64,000 nt of DNA from VAXT01 sp035318925 (GTDB lineage: Bacteria; Actinomycetota; Thermoleophilia; Gaiellales; Gaiellaceae). The DNA lies in contig DATHDS010000025.1 in assembly GCA_035318925.1 (NCBI GenBank), positions 31,082 through 95,081 of the forward strand. Direction: 5' to 3'. Shown piece by piece: positions 37,201 to 45,264 of this stretch. How positions within the stretch are numbered: the stretch's first letter is position 1; each line of letters begins with the position of its first letter. Position numbers and translations under genes: made by a program. Under the pieces are notes generated by a model, which was not told where the DNA came from, made no database searches, and worked only from the letters and a program-made list of their open reading frames with translations.

Positions 37201-37248
37201 ACAAGAAAGGCCCCGTCTCCCCCTATCTCCCGGCGAGGCCTTTCTTGT
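37201..37248. terminator. Bidirectional hairpin terminator
   Basis: A perfect 12-bp stem (ACAAGAAAGGCC with GGCCTTTCTTGT) spans a 24-nt loop between the convergent 125-residue-protein and peroxiredoxin genes. The A-rich and T-rich stem bases serve as T-tracts in both directions, which suits a shared terminator. Confidence 0.65.
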
Positions 37249-37265
37249 GCCACGAGTCGTTTAGG

Positions 37266-37955
37266 TCAGCTCCTCGTTCCGACGGTAGAGCGCTCGCCCG
37301 CAGGCTGCGGGACGATCCGGATGTACGGCTTGGGCGATTCCCAGCCGTCCGGATACGTCTCCTTCGCCTCGTCCTCGGAAACCGAGCCGGCGATGATGAC
37401 GTCGTCGCCCTGCTGCCAGTTGACCGGCGTCGCGACCTTGTGGTCGGCCGTCAGCTGGAGCGAGTCGATGACGCGGATGACCTCGTCAAAGTTGCGTCCG
37501 GTCGTCATCGGGTAGACGAGGATCAGCTTGACCTTCTTGTCCGGGCCGACGACGAAGACGTTGCGCACCGTCTGGTTGTCGACTGCCGTCCGGTTGGCAG
37601 GATCGCCGGACGTCTCGTTGGGGAGCATGCCGTACAGCTTCGAGACGTTGAAGTCGGCGTCGCCGATGAGCGGGTAGTTGGGCGCGTGCCCCTGCGTCTC
37701 CTCGATGTCGGCGGCCCAGCCCGAGTGCTTGTCGATCGGATCGACCGAGAGCCCGATGATCTTCGTGTTCCGGCGGTCGAACTCGGGCTTGATCTTGGCC
37801 ATGTAGCCGAGCTCGGTCGTGCAGACGGGCGTGAAGTCCTTCGGATGCGAGAACAGGACGCCCCAGGAGTCCCCGAGCCAGTCGTGGAAGCGGATGCTCC
37901 CTTCCGTTGTCTCCGCCTCGAAGTCGGGCGCCGTATCGCCTATCTGAAGAGCCAT
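37266..37955 (-). CDS. 1-Cys peroxiredoxin (Prx6 type)
   Basis: The protein has 229 residues. The peroxidatic cysteine is Cys45 in FTPVCTTELG. No other cysteine occurs in the protein, so it needs an outside thiol for recycling, as in the Prx6 group. The C-terminal extension (VATPVNWQQGDDVII, then YPDGWESPKPYIR) is also typical of that group. It reduces hydrogen peroxide and organic peroxides in the cytosol. It converges on the 125-residue-protein gene with a shared hairpin between them. Confidence 0.96.
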   Translation of the reverse strand: MALQIGDTAPDFEAETTEGSIRFHDWLGDSWGVLFSHPKDFTPVCTTELGYMAKIKPEFDRRNTKIIGLSVDPIDKHSGWAADIEETQGHAPNYPLIGDADFNVSKLYGMLPNETSGDPANRTAVDNQTVRNVFVVGPDKKVKLILVYPMTTGRNFDEVIRVIDSLQLTADHKVATPVNWQQGDDVIIAGSVSEDEAKETYPDGWESPKPYIRIVPQPAGERSTVGTRS

Positions 37956-38156
37956 TTGTCTCCCTCCTTGGCTTCTGTGTCCAACAGTGGGTCAGCGCGA
38001 GCGTATGCCTCTCCGCTCGCTGCCACAAGCCGGGTCAGGGCTCGACTTCTTCCTCTTGGGCTCTCACGAACATGAGAGTCCCCGCCGATGACATCAACAG
38101 CATGGTCTCTTCCGCCCAATTGGAGCTGTTCGAGCGCGGACGCGGGGAGGCGGGCC

Positions 38157-39685
38157 GTGCGCGAGAGTGAAGCCCGCAGCCGGTCGATGCTCGACTCATC
38201 GCTCGACGCGATCGTCATGATCGACGAGCACGGTGCCATCGTCGAGTTCAATCCTGCGGCCGAGAGGACCTTCGGCCGCTCTCGAAGCGACGTGCTGGGC
38301 GAGCAGATGGCTGAGCTTTGATCCCACCGGCCTTGCGCGAAGCGCACTACCACGGCTTCGCGAATTTTCTCGCGACAGGGGAGGGCCCGATCCTCGGCAA
38401 GAGGCTCGAGCTGAGCGCACTAAGAGCCGACGGAAGCGAATTCCCGGTCGAGCTTGCCATCACCAAGGTGACCTCCGACGGCCCGACGCTCTTCACCGGC
38501 TACCTACGCGACCTTAGCGAGCAGCGCCAACTCGAGCAGCAACTCCGCCACGCGCAGAGGATGGAGACGGTCGGGCGCCTCGCCGGCGGCGTTGCGCATG
38601 AGTTCAACAACATCTTGCAGGCGATCACGAGCTACAGCGAACTCGCGAGCGCCCAGGTCGGACCCGGCCAGCCTGAGCTGCGCCATAGCATCGACCAGGT
38701 CAGTGCAGCGGCCTCCCTGGCGGCGGCGCTGACGAGGAAGCTGCTCGCCTTCAGCCACCAGCAGGTCGTGCAGCCTCGCGTGGTTGATCTCAGCGCGATG
38801 GTGGAGGAGTTGGCGGCGATGCTGCGCCCGCTGCTCGGGGAGAGGATCGAGCTCATCCTCGACCTAGAGCCCGCCGGCGCTTCCGTCGAGGCCGATCCCG
38901 GCCAGCTCGAACAGGTCGTCATGAACCTCGTCATCAACGCGCGCGACGCCATGCCCAGCGGCGGGCACGTGACGCTCACGGTCGCCACCCTCGAGGTCGC
39001 CGAGCCCAACGGATCGCGATTGGTACCACCGGGGCCCTACGTTCAGCTCGCCGTCTCAGACACGGGAACGGGAATGGACGAAGCGACGATCTCGCGCGCG
39101 TTCGATCCGTTTTTCACCACGAAAGAGGTGGGCGAGGGAACCGGATTAGGGCTTGCGACCGTGCACGGGATCGTCACCCAGAGTGGTGGCGACTGCCAGA
39201 TCACGAGCGTCTTGGGCGAAGGAACGACATTCCGCATCTACTTTCCCCGCGCCGACGCCGTGACCCAGGAACCAACGCCCGACCGGAGCCCACAGGGAGC
39301 GCGCGGCAACGAAACGATCCTGCTCGTCGAGGACCTGGATGCCGTCCGCGGAGTCCTGCGCAGGATCCTCGAGCGCAAGGGCTTCGAGGTCATCACCGCC
39401 GCCAGCGGAGCAGACGCGATGGAGTCGGCGAGAGCGCTGGAGACGCCGGTCGACCTGCTCGTGACGGACATGGTCATGCCCGGGATGAACGGCCGCGATC
39501 TGAGCAGGGAGCTCGTGGCGCTCTATCCGGGATTACGCGTGCTCTATATGTCCGGACACACCCAGGATGCGGCACTGCACGAGGAAGCGGAGGCCGGACG
39601 AGTTCATTTCCTCCAGAAGCCGTTTTCCGCAGCCACATTCCTCGACACAGCTCGCAAGGTGCTCGACGGCCCGGCGTCACGCTGA
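38157..39685 (+). pseudogene. PAS hybrid histidine kinase, PAS domain split by a frameshift
   Basis: A GTG at 38157 behind GGGGAGG opens a PAS domain (DAIVMIDEHGAIVEFNPAAE) that runs into TGA at 38319. The domain resumes in the -1 frame from a TTG at 38318 (LIPPALREAHYHG) and continues to 39685. The second part holds the end of the PAS domain, a HisKA-type region with GGVAHEFNNIL, a HATPase (VMNLVINARDAM; EGTGLGLATVHG) and a C-terminal receiver (VTDMVMPGMNG). Restoring one T in the TTT run joins the halves. The overlapping TTGA could also allow reinitiation. The gene is otherwise intact, so an error, recent mutation or real recoding are all open. Confidence 0.82.
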
Positions 39686-40081
39686 GCCGCCGCACGCGCG
39701 ATTCGGAAGGGTTCCCGGCCGAGCTGCGTCTAGAAGTGATGCGGCAGCTCTATGCGCGCAGAGTGCAAGCCGGTATACCTAGCCGATGAACGTCGACGTT
39801 GCGGTCGGGTCGAGGACCCGGTCGTCGGCGCAACCGACATCGGGGCGCTCTGCGTGACGAAGCGCTGACGCCGAACCTCGACCGACCGGTAGAAAACGCC
39901 CCAGTGTTGGCAGCTTCGGCTCTGGTTGCAACGGGCGTTGACACGACGAGGTCGTGATATCCCCCGATGGAGCGTCGCGCGCTGGGGGCGTTACTTCGAT
40001 ACTGCGTAGAGCGGAAGGCGTGTCGGCTCGTTGCGTGAGCGGCCAGTCCGGTGCGTGCCCGTGTGAATTGAACTGCGGCCC
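39686..40081. other. 396-bp region without a supported gene
   Basis: It lies between the hybrid kinase and the diguanylate cyclase genes, both on the plus strand. The only open frames are short and unlike any protein. It contains a 6-bp hairpin at 39806-39820 (CGGGTC/GACCCG, loop GAG) and a CCCCC/GGGGG pairing near 39962-39990. I see no tRNA or known riboswitch. Confidence 0.4.
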
Positions 40082-41080
40082 ATGGCGACTATTCCTCTAC
40101 CTGTCGACGAGCGCTCCCTTGCAGTCGGTTACCGACGGCTGGCGGGCCTCTTGCGCGATGTCGTGGCCGAGCAGTCGGTCGACGCCGTGTTGGCGCGCGT
40201 CCTGGCGACCCTGCGCGAGTTGATCCGTTGTGAGGACGTGGTCATCTGGGAGCCCGCCGGCGACGACGAGTTGGTCGTGGCGCTGGTCGACGGCGAAGAC
40301 CAGGCGGAGCTGCGCTCGCTGCGAATCCGGTTCGGCGAGGGCTTGACCGGAAAAGCGGCCAGCGAGCATCAGCCGATCGTCTCGAACAATGCGCAACTCG
40401 ATCCGCGCGCGATGTTGGTGCCGGGCACCCAACCGACCCCGGAGTCAGTGGTCTGCATGCCGCTCCTGGCGCGCGACGCATTGCTCGGGGTGCTGACCCT
40501 CTACCGTCACGGCACCAACTCCCCCTTCAGCCACGAAGAGATCGAGCTCATCGCTGACTTTGCCGCTGTCGCCGCACTTGCACTCGACAACGCGAGAACC
40601 CGCAGCGAGCTCGAGCTGCTCGCAACGACCGACGATCTCACCGGGCTCCCGAACCGACGCCACTTTCGCAGCGAGCTCGAACGAGAAATCTCCGCAGCGC
40701 GCCGCTACCGCTCGCCGCTGTCGTTGCTCTTGCTCGACCTGGACGACTTCAAGGCGATCAACGACGGCCACGGCCACGAGGCCGGTGACGAGGCGCTCAG
40801 AGCGATCGCCCTTGCAATCCAGCAACGCTTGCGCGCGCCCGACCTCGCCGCGCGGATCGGCGGCGACGAGTTCGGTGTCCTGCTTCCGCAGACGGGGCGG
40901 GAGGCGGCGGAGGCGCTCGCCAGCGACCTCGAGCACGCGGTCCGCGAAGCCCTGACTCCGCCACTGACGACCACGGCCTCGATTGGGGTCTCAACCCTGC
41001 AAGCAGGCGGGGCAAACGATCTGCTCGCCGAAGCCGACCGCTTCCTCTACCAGGCGAAGCGCTTGCACTCCGCATCCTGA
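40082..41080 (+). CDS. GAF-GGDEF diguanylate cyclase
   Basis: The protein has 332 residues: a GAF sensor domain (about 25-165, including RIRFGEGLTGKAA) and a GGDEF domain (about 175-330). The active-site loop is intact (ARIGGDEFGVLLP), and an inhibitory RxxD site (RAPD) stands five residues before GGDEF, so product feedback is expected. No membrane segment is present, making it a cytosolic enzyme that makes c-di-GMP in response to a small ligand or redox cue. It follows the split hybrid kinase. Confidence 0.94.
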   Translation: MATIPLPVDERSLAVGYRRLAGLLRDVVAEQSVDAVLARVLATLRELIRCEDVVIWEPAGDDELVVALVDGEDQAELRSLRIRFGEGLTGKAASEHQPIVSNNAQLDPRAMLVPGTQPTPESVVCMPLLARDALLGVLTLYRHGTNSPFSHEEIELIADFAAVAALALDNARTRSELELLATTDDLTGLPNRRHFRSELEREISAARRYRSPLSLLLLDLDDFKAINDGHGHEAGDEALRAIALAIQQRLRAPDLAARIGGDEFGVLLPQTGREAAEALASDLEHAVREALTPPLTTTASIGVSTLQAGGANDLLAEADRFLYQAKRLHSAS

Positions 41081-41106
41081 TCTGATCGCACCGATCCGGC
41101 CGGAGT

Positions 41107-42645
41107 TCACCTGACCGGCATCTTTTCGAACTGATACGGCAGGTCGAGCTCGGGATAGCTCGCGCTCTTCAACATCGGATAGTGCGTCCCGAAGTACTGG
41201 TTGAAGAGAAAGCGGAACGAGTTCACGGTGTTGAGGCTCTGAGGGAGGCGATGCTTTGCCGCGCCCGGAAGATAGAAGGCGCTGAGGCCTTTGACGCGCA
41301 TGTCCTGAACGACGGCCTCCCCGAAATCCTCAGGCAGTGCCTCGAAACCTTCGTCGGACTGGATGACGATGATCGGAGGTGTCTTGGAGCTCGCGAGGAT
41401 TGCGTCCGTTGCTTCCAGAAGCTTGAGATTGACGAACTCAAGCTGTCTGACGTAGTACCTCATCCCCTGCCGCGTGCTGTGACCCGTATCGGACTGGTCG
41501 GGAAACGTGACGTCTTGACCTCGCGCTCCGAAGACATAGGGGTCGTGGGGCAGCAACGTATGGAAGACGACGAGTTTCGGGCCGGGCTCCTTGGGGGTCG
41601 CCTCGAGGTGGGCAAACGCCGAGCGGACGCTCTTTCGGAAACGCTCGTCCGTCGCAGCGTCGGTGAAGCCGTATCGCCCACCGACCAACCGGAGGACGCT
41701 GTCTCGCAGCCAGAGATATGTCAGGTTGTCGGGTGCCGCGCGCGTAGAGATGTGCGGGTTGTCGGCCGCGAACGTGATGTTGTCCGAGTCGATGTGGATG
41801 TAGCGGTAGCCGAGCGACCCGAGCACACGCGACGCACGGCTGTCCTCGATCATCTTTCGTACGAGCAGCACGTCCTGCGAGCTGCGCCCGAGAAGCTTCG
41901 GGAGGCGGCTCAGATAGTCCATGTTGAGCGTCGAAGCCATGTTGAACTCGCTCTTCGAGTAGGGGCTGCGACTCTGGCCGGCCAGTGCGAAGCCGCGCTT
42001 CTCGAGCCGGCGGATGAATCCGGAGTCGTCGTAGTTGAAGTACCGCTTCAAGACATCCGGGCGCTCGTAGTCGTCCGGGATGATGAAGTAGATATCCGGA
42101 CGGCCAGCACCGTTTGCGACGGCCGGTTTCTGGACGGCACTCGGCCAGAGGCGGGGGTCGGAGATCCGCAGCGGCGGATGGTCGATTCTGTACATCACGG
42201 CCTTGTAGACCGGGATCACGAGTATTGCCAGGGCGAAAACGCTCAGCGCTCGGTTGAGATTGGTCAAGTCGCTCTTCGTGCGTAGAACTGCGAGGGCCGC
42301 GAGGACGAAGAGCGCCATCCAGAGCGGGAAGAGACTTCGGTCGCTGAGGCTCGATCGAGCCACATCGGCGGTGAAGATCCCGTAGTAGAAAAACGCGATG
42401 ACGGCGAGAGACGCCAACGCGCCGGCTTTGGTGCCGCGCCTGAATGCAAGCGCGAACAGGACAAAGAGTGCCGCACCGCTTGCCGCCGCTAGCGCAAGCG
42501 CCCTCCAGAGCACCTGCACGTCGACCTCGGACTGGTTGTGCTCGAACAGCGAGAGCACCGGGTAGACCGCGAGCAGGATCGGCGAAAGCAGCGGGCTCAC
42601 CGCGTTCATCAGGAAAATTGAGCGTTCTCGCAGTCGCGTGATCAT
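41107..42645 (-). CDS. Membrane-anchored sulfatase-like protein
   Basis: The protein has 512 residues. The first 150 residues contain about five hydrophobic helices. The extracytoplasmic remainder resembles the alkaline-phosphatase/sulfatase superfamily: DIYFIIPDDYERPD with metal-ligand aspartates, SRSPYSKSEFNMASTLN near the nucleophile position, FHTLLPHDPYVF, and IIVIQSDEGF where DHG-like ligands usually sit. The layout matches lipoteichoic-acid-synthase-like or phosphoglycerol-transferase-like proteins, so a role in modifying surface glycans or lipids is plausible. Exact chemistry cannot be assigned. Confidence 0.82.
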   Translation of the reverse strand: MITRLRERSIFLMNAVSPLLSPILLAVYPVLSLFEHNQSEVDVQVLWRALALAAASGAALFVLFALAFRRGTKAGALASLAVIAFFYYGIFTADVARSSLSDRSLFPLWMALFVLAALAVLRTKSDLTNLNRALSVFALAILVIPVYKAVMYRIDHPPLRISDPRLWPSAVQKPAVANGAGRPDIYFIIPDDYERPDVLKRYFNYDDSGFIRRLEKRGFALAGQSRSPYSKSEFNMASTLNMDYLSRLPKLLGRSSQDVLLVRKMIEDSRASRVLGSLGYRYIHIDSDNITFAADNPHISTRAAPDNLTYLWLRDSVLRLVGGRYGFTDAATDERFRKSVRSAFAHLEATPKEPGPKLVVFHTLLPHDPYVFGARGQDVTFPDQSDTGHSTRQGMRYYVRQLEFVNLKLLEATDAILASSKTPPIIVIQSDEGFEALPEDFGEAVVQDMRVKGLSAFYLPGAAKHRLPQSLNTVNSFRFLFNQYFGTHYPMLKSASYPELDLPYQFEKMPVR

Positions 42646-42762
42646 CAGTGGTTGCGCCGACGACCCTCTCCGTCATAGATGAACGTAGCCTGAACACACG
42701 GGACACGCCGACACGCTCGACTCCGAGAATGAGTCACGACATCCAACCTCTCATGCGGCGGC

Positions 42763-42780
42763 GTTCAGGTCGCCTTCAGA
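42763..42780 (+). promoter_or_regulatory. PhoB-like direct-repeat box before the secreted-protein gene
   Basis: GTTCAGG at 42763 is followed 11 bp later by CTTCAGA at 42774, 5 of 7 bases matching. The box ends 46 nt before the start at 42827. A better copy precedes the neighbouring operon at 43214. The operon encodes an OmpR-type regulator, the likely binder. Confidence 0.45.
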
Positions 42781-42826
42781 GCGGTTTCGACACGATCGAA
42801 GCCCACGTCCAGAAAGAGGTGAATCG

Positions 42827-43207
42827 ATGAAGCAATGGCACAAGCTCATTCTTGCTCTGGCCACTTTCGCCGCTTGCGTTCTTGTCGGAGGCGTCGCTCT
42901 CGCGGCGTCTTCCGGAGCAACCCGGTCGAAAGGCCCGACCGTGCAGAAGGCAACGCACTCGAAGGCGAAGTCCCCCGGTTCGCCGGGTGTCTCACAGGAC
43001 CAGCAGGGTCGAGGCAGCACATCCGGCGACTCCGACAACCTGCAGCAGGGGGATCAGGGCTCTTCGGACTCCGGCCAGAGAGAGAGCGGCTCGGAGTCGG
43101 AGTCCGGCGCCGACCCCGAGCAAGGTCAGCCGGGCGAGCCGGCGCAGGGCCACGAGGACCCGCCCGGTGACGTGAACCACGAATGCACCGGGGACTGCCA
43201 GGAATAG
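42827..43207 (+). CDS. Secreted, low-complexity acidic protein
   Basis: The protein has 126 residues. A classical signal peptide (LILALATFAACVLVGGVALA) is followed by a short basic-polar stretch and then Ser/Gly/Asp/Glu/Gln-rich sequence with little hydrophobic content, ending in HECTGDCQE with two cysteines. It should be exported and largely unfolded. I recognise no family. It is 46 bp upstream of the lipoprotein gene and has its own PhoB-like box, so it probably belongs to the same regulon as that operon. Confidence 0.7.
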   Translation: MKQWHKLILALATFAACVLVGGVALAASSGATRSKGPTVQKATHSKAKSPGSPGVSQDQQGRGSTSGDSDNLQQGDQGSSDSGQRESGSESESGADPEQGQPGEPAQGHEDPPGDVNHECTGDCQE

Positions 43208-43213
43208 CCCCCC

Positions 43214-43231
43214 GTTCAGGTGCCGTTCAGG
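43214..43231 (+). promoter_or_regulatory. PhoB-like direct-repeat box before the exporter operon
   Basis: Two perfect GTTCAGG heptamers lie at 43214 and 43225, exactly 11 bp apart with four bases between, the geometry of Pho boxes in actinobacteria. The site ends 22 nt before the lipoprotein start. It heads an operon that encodes its own OmpR-type regulator and kinase. Confidence 0.55.
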
Positions 43232-43253
43232 TCACGGCCGCCATGCTTGGAGC

Positions 43254-43901
43254 GTGAAACGAACAGCGCTCCTCGCATCGGCGGCCGTCGGCATTGCGCT
43301 GACCCTCGCAGCGTGCGGAGGCTCGTCGAAGAGCTCGGCTCCTTCAACGACGACGGCTCCTCCGCCTCGGGTGAAGAGCACGCCGCCCCAGCCGAGCGCG
43401 GGTCAGGGCGCAGCCGCGCTCGAAGCCGAGGCGGCCTCTGCGGCCACGGGCGACATCCCCGACAACCAGGTCTTCCTCACGCTCCGGAACAACAAGGCCG
43501 GCTACTCGATCAAGTACCCGGAAGGCTGGGCTCAGAACGGCTCGGGCGACACCGTCTCGTTCCGTGACAAGAACAACGTCGTCCGGGTGGTCGTCAGGAA
43601 AGGCGCGGCACCGGCTCTCGCCGATGTGCAGCGCCGGCTCTCGGCACTCCGCGGAGCGCGGGTGTCGAGTCCCCCGACAAAGACAACGGTGAGCGGAAAG
43701 CCCGCGATCCATCTCGTCTACGAGACGCAGAGCGCCAGGAGCCCGGTCACCGGCAAGACAGTGACGCTCGGCGTCGACCGGTATTACCTCTGGAACGGGA
43801 AGAGCGTCGCGATCGTCGATCTCGGCACTCCCGTCGCGCCGGTCAAGGTCGACAACGTCGACGCCTACCGGTTGATCGTCCAGAGCTTCCGGTGGAGATA
43901 A
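43254..43901 (+). CDS. Lipoprotein, first gene of exporter/two-component operon
   Basis: The protein has 215 residues and a GTG start. The signal peptide ends in a lipobox (LTLAACGG, Cys at 21), followed by a Ser/Thr/Pro linker. The folded part (about 75-215) contains YSIKYPEGWAQ and a C-terminal YRLIVQSFRW, resembling PsbP/LpqN-like domains. It is anchored on the outer face of the membrane and could deliver or sense the exporter's substrate. It overlaps the next ABC gene by 10 nt. Confidence 0.85.
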   Translation: MKRTALLASAAVGIALTLAACGGSSKSSAPSTTTAPPPRVKSTPPQPSAGQGAAALEAEAASAATGDIPDNQVFLTLRNNKAGYSIKYPEGWAQNGSGDTVSFRDKNNVVRVVVRKGAAPALADVQRRLSALRGARVSSPPTKTTVSGKPAIHLVYETQSARSPVTGKTVTLGVDRYYLWNGKSVAIVDLGTPVAPVKVDNVDAYRLIVQSFRWR

Positions 43902-44605
43902 GAAGCCTCTACCAGGAGCCGGGGGCGCGAGCGGAGATCGCCTGGGGCGCGCTCGAGTTCAACGACGTCTTCAAGATCTTCCACTCCGGGCCCGTCGAGA
44001 CGGTGGCTCTGCGCGGGCTCGACCTCAAGATCCAGCCGGGGGAGCTCGTCGCGGTCTTCGGGCGCTCCGGCTCGGGCAAGAGCACGATGCTTCACCTTGC
44101 CGCCGGCCTCGAGGAGCCTTCGGCCGGCGATGTGCTCGCGTTTGGCCGTTCGCTCGTCCGTCTCCAGGAAGCCGCGCTCGCCGAGTACCGGGCGAAAAAG
44201 GTCGGGCTCATCTTCCAAAGCCACAACCTGTGGCCGGCGCTCTCGGCGCACGAGAATGTCGCGCTCTCATTGCAGCTCGCCGGCAAGTCGGATGTCAGGC
44301 GCACGGCGGACAATACGCTCGAAGCGTTCGGGCTCGGCAGTCGGCGAGCCGAGAAGGCGGGCGCACTCTCAGGGGGCGAGCAGCAACGAGTCGCGATCGC
44401 AGCCGCGGCGGCCCGGGAAGCTTCGCTCGTTCTCGCTGACGAGCCGACCGCGGAGCTAGACGAGAGCAACGAGCAGCTCGTCCTCCAGGCGCTCCGACGG
44501 CTTCGCGAGGACTTCGGGAGCACGGTCGTCGTCGTCAGCCACTCGCGACACGTGGCCGAGGCGATGGACCGAGTCGTCGAGGTTCGCGACGGACGAGTCG
44601 TGTGA
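43892..44605 (+). CDS. ABC transporter ATP-binding protein (LolD/MacB type), first of two
   Basis: The protein has 237 residues. Walker A is GRSGSGKST, the Q-loop is LIFQSHNLWP, the signature LSGGEQQR and Walker B LVLADEPTAELD, with an H-loop VVSHSRH. This is the class that pairs with FtsX-like permeases. The GTG start lies inside the lipoprotein gene, so translation is coupled. It differs clearly in sequence from the second ATPase, which suggests the two act together as an asymmetric pair on one permease. Confidence 0.93.
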   Translation: MEIRSLYQEPGARAEIAWGALEFNDVFKIFHSGPVETVALRGLDLKIQPGELVAVFGRSGSGKSTMLHLAAGLEEPSAGDVLAFGRSLVRLQEAALAEYRAKKVGLIFQSHNLWPALSAHENVALSLQLAGKSDVRRTADNTLEAFGLGSRRAEKAGALSGGEQQRVAIAAAAAREASLVLADEPTAELDESNEQLVLQALRRLREDFGSTVVVVSHSRHVAEAMDRVVEVRDGRVV

Positions 44606-45264
44606 CAAAGGTCGCGACACGAACGGCGCTTGCAGCCTGCCGCGGAGTCAGCGTCGTCTACGGGCGCGGCACAGCGCAGGTGACTGCACTCAACAATGTC
44701 GACTTCGAGATCGAGGCGGGCGAGAGCGTCGCGCTGCGTGGGCGTTCAGGCTCCGGCAAGACGACGCTTCTGCACGTTCTGGGCGGCCTGGTGGAACCGA
44801 CCTCCGGCTCGGTCGAATGGCAAGGAGAGCCGCTCTCATCGCTCGACGTCGCCGCCCGCGCAAGGGTTCGTGCGCGAGGCATCGCGTACGTCTTCCAGAG
44901 CGCGAACCTCCTTCCGTACTTCACCGCCTTCGAGAACGTGGCTTTTGCGGTGTGCGTCTCACAGAGCACGGAGGCTTCAGCGCCGATCGGCCTGCTCGAG
45001 CTCGTCGGCCTCACCGCGAAGGCCGACAACCTGCCCGCCGAGCTCTCGGGAGGCGAGGCGCAACGGGTGGCGATCGCACGCGCTCTCGCACAGCGGCCGC
45101 GGCTGCTGCTCTGCGACGAGCCGACCGGCCACCTCGACTCCGATACGGGCGATCGGGTCCTGTCCCTCATCGAGGCGCTTCAGCGCGAGTACGGCTTCAC
45201 GCTCGTGATCGCGACCCACGACAGCGATGTGGCCGCACGTTTTCAGCGGCAGGTAGAGCTATGA
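44602..45264 (+). CDS. ABC transporter ATP-binding protein (LolD/MacB type), second of two
   Basis: The protein has 220 residues. Walker A is GRSGSGKTT, Q-loop YVFQSANLLPYF, signature LSGGEAQR, Walker B LLLCDEPTGHLD, H-loop IATHDSDV. Its GTG start overlaps the previous stop (GTGA), and its own stop overlaps the permease start by 4 nt. All ATPase motifs are intact. Confidence 0.93.
   Translation: MTKVATRTALAACRGVSVVYGRGTAQVTALNNVDFEIEAGESVALRGRSGSGKTTLLHVLGGLVEPTSGSVEWQGEPLSSLDVAARARVRARGIAYVFQSANLLPYFTAFENVAFAVCVSQSTEASAPIGLLELVGLTAKADNLPAELSGGEAQRVAIARALAQRPRLLLCDEPTGHLDSDTGDRVLSLIEALQREYGFTLVIATHDSDVAARFQRQVEL

Noticed and set aside
39750..39944. 64-codon minus-strand frame between the kinase and cyclase genes
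   Set aside because: It has an Arg/Ala/Pro-rich translation with no ribosome site or family likeness.
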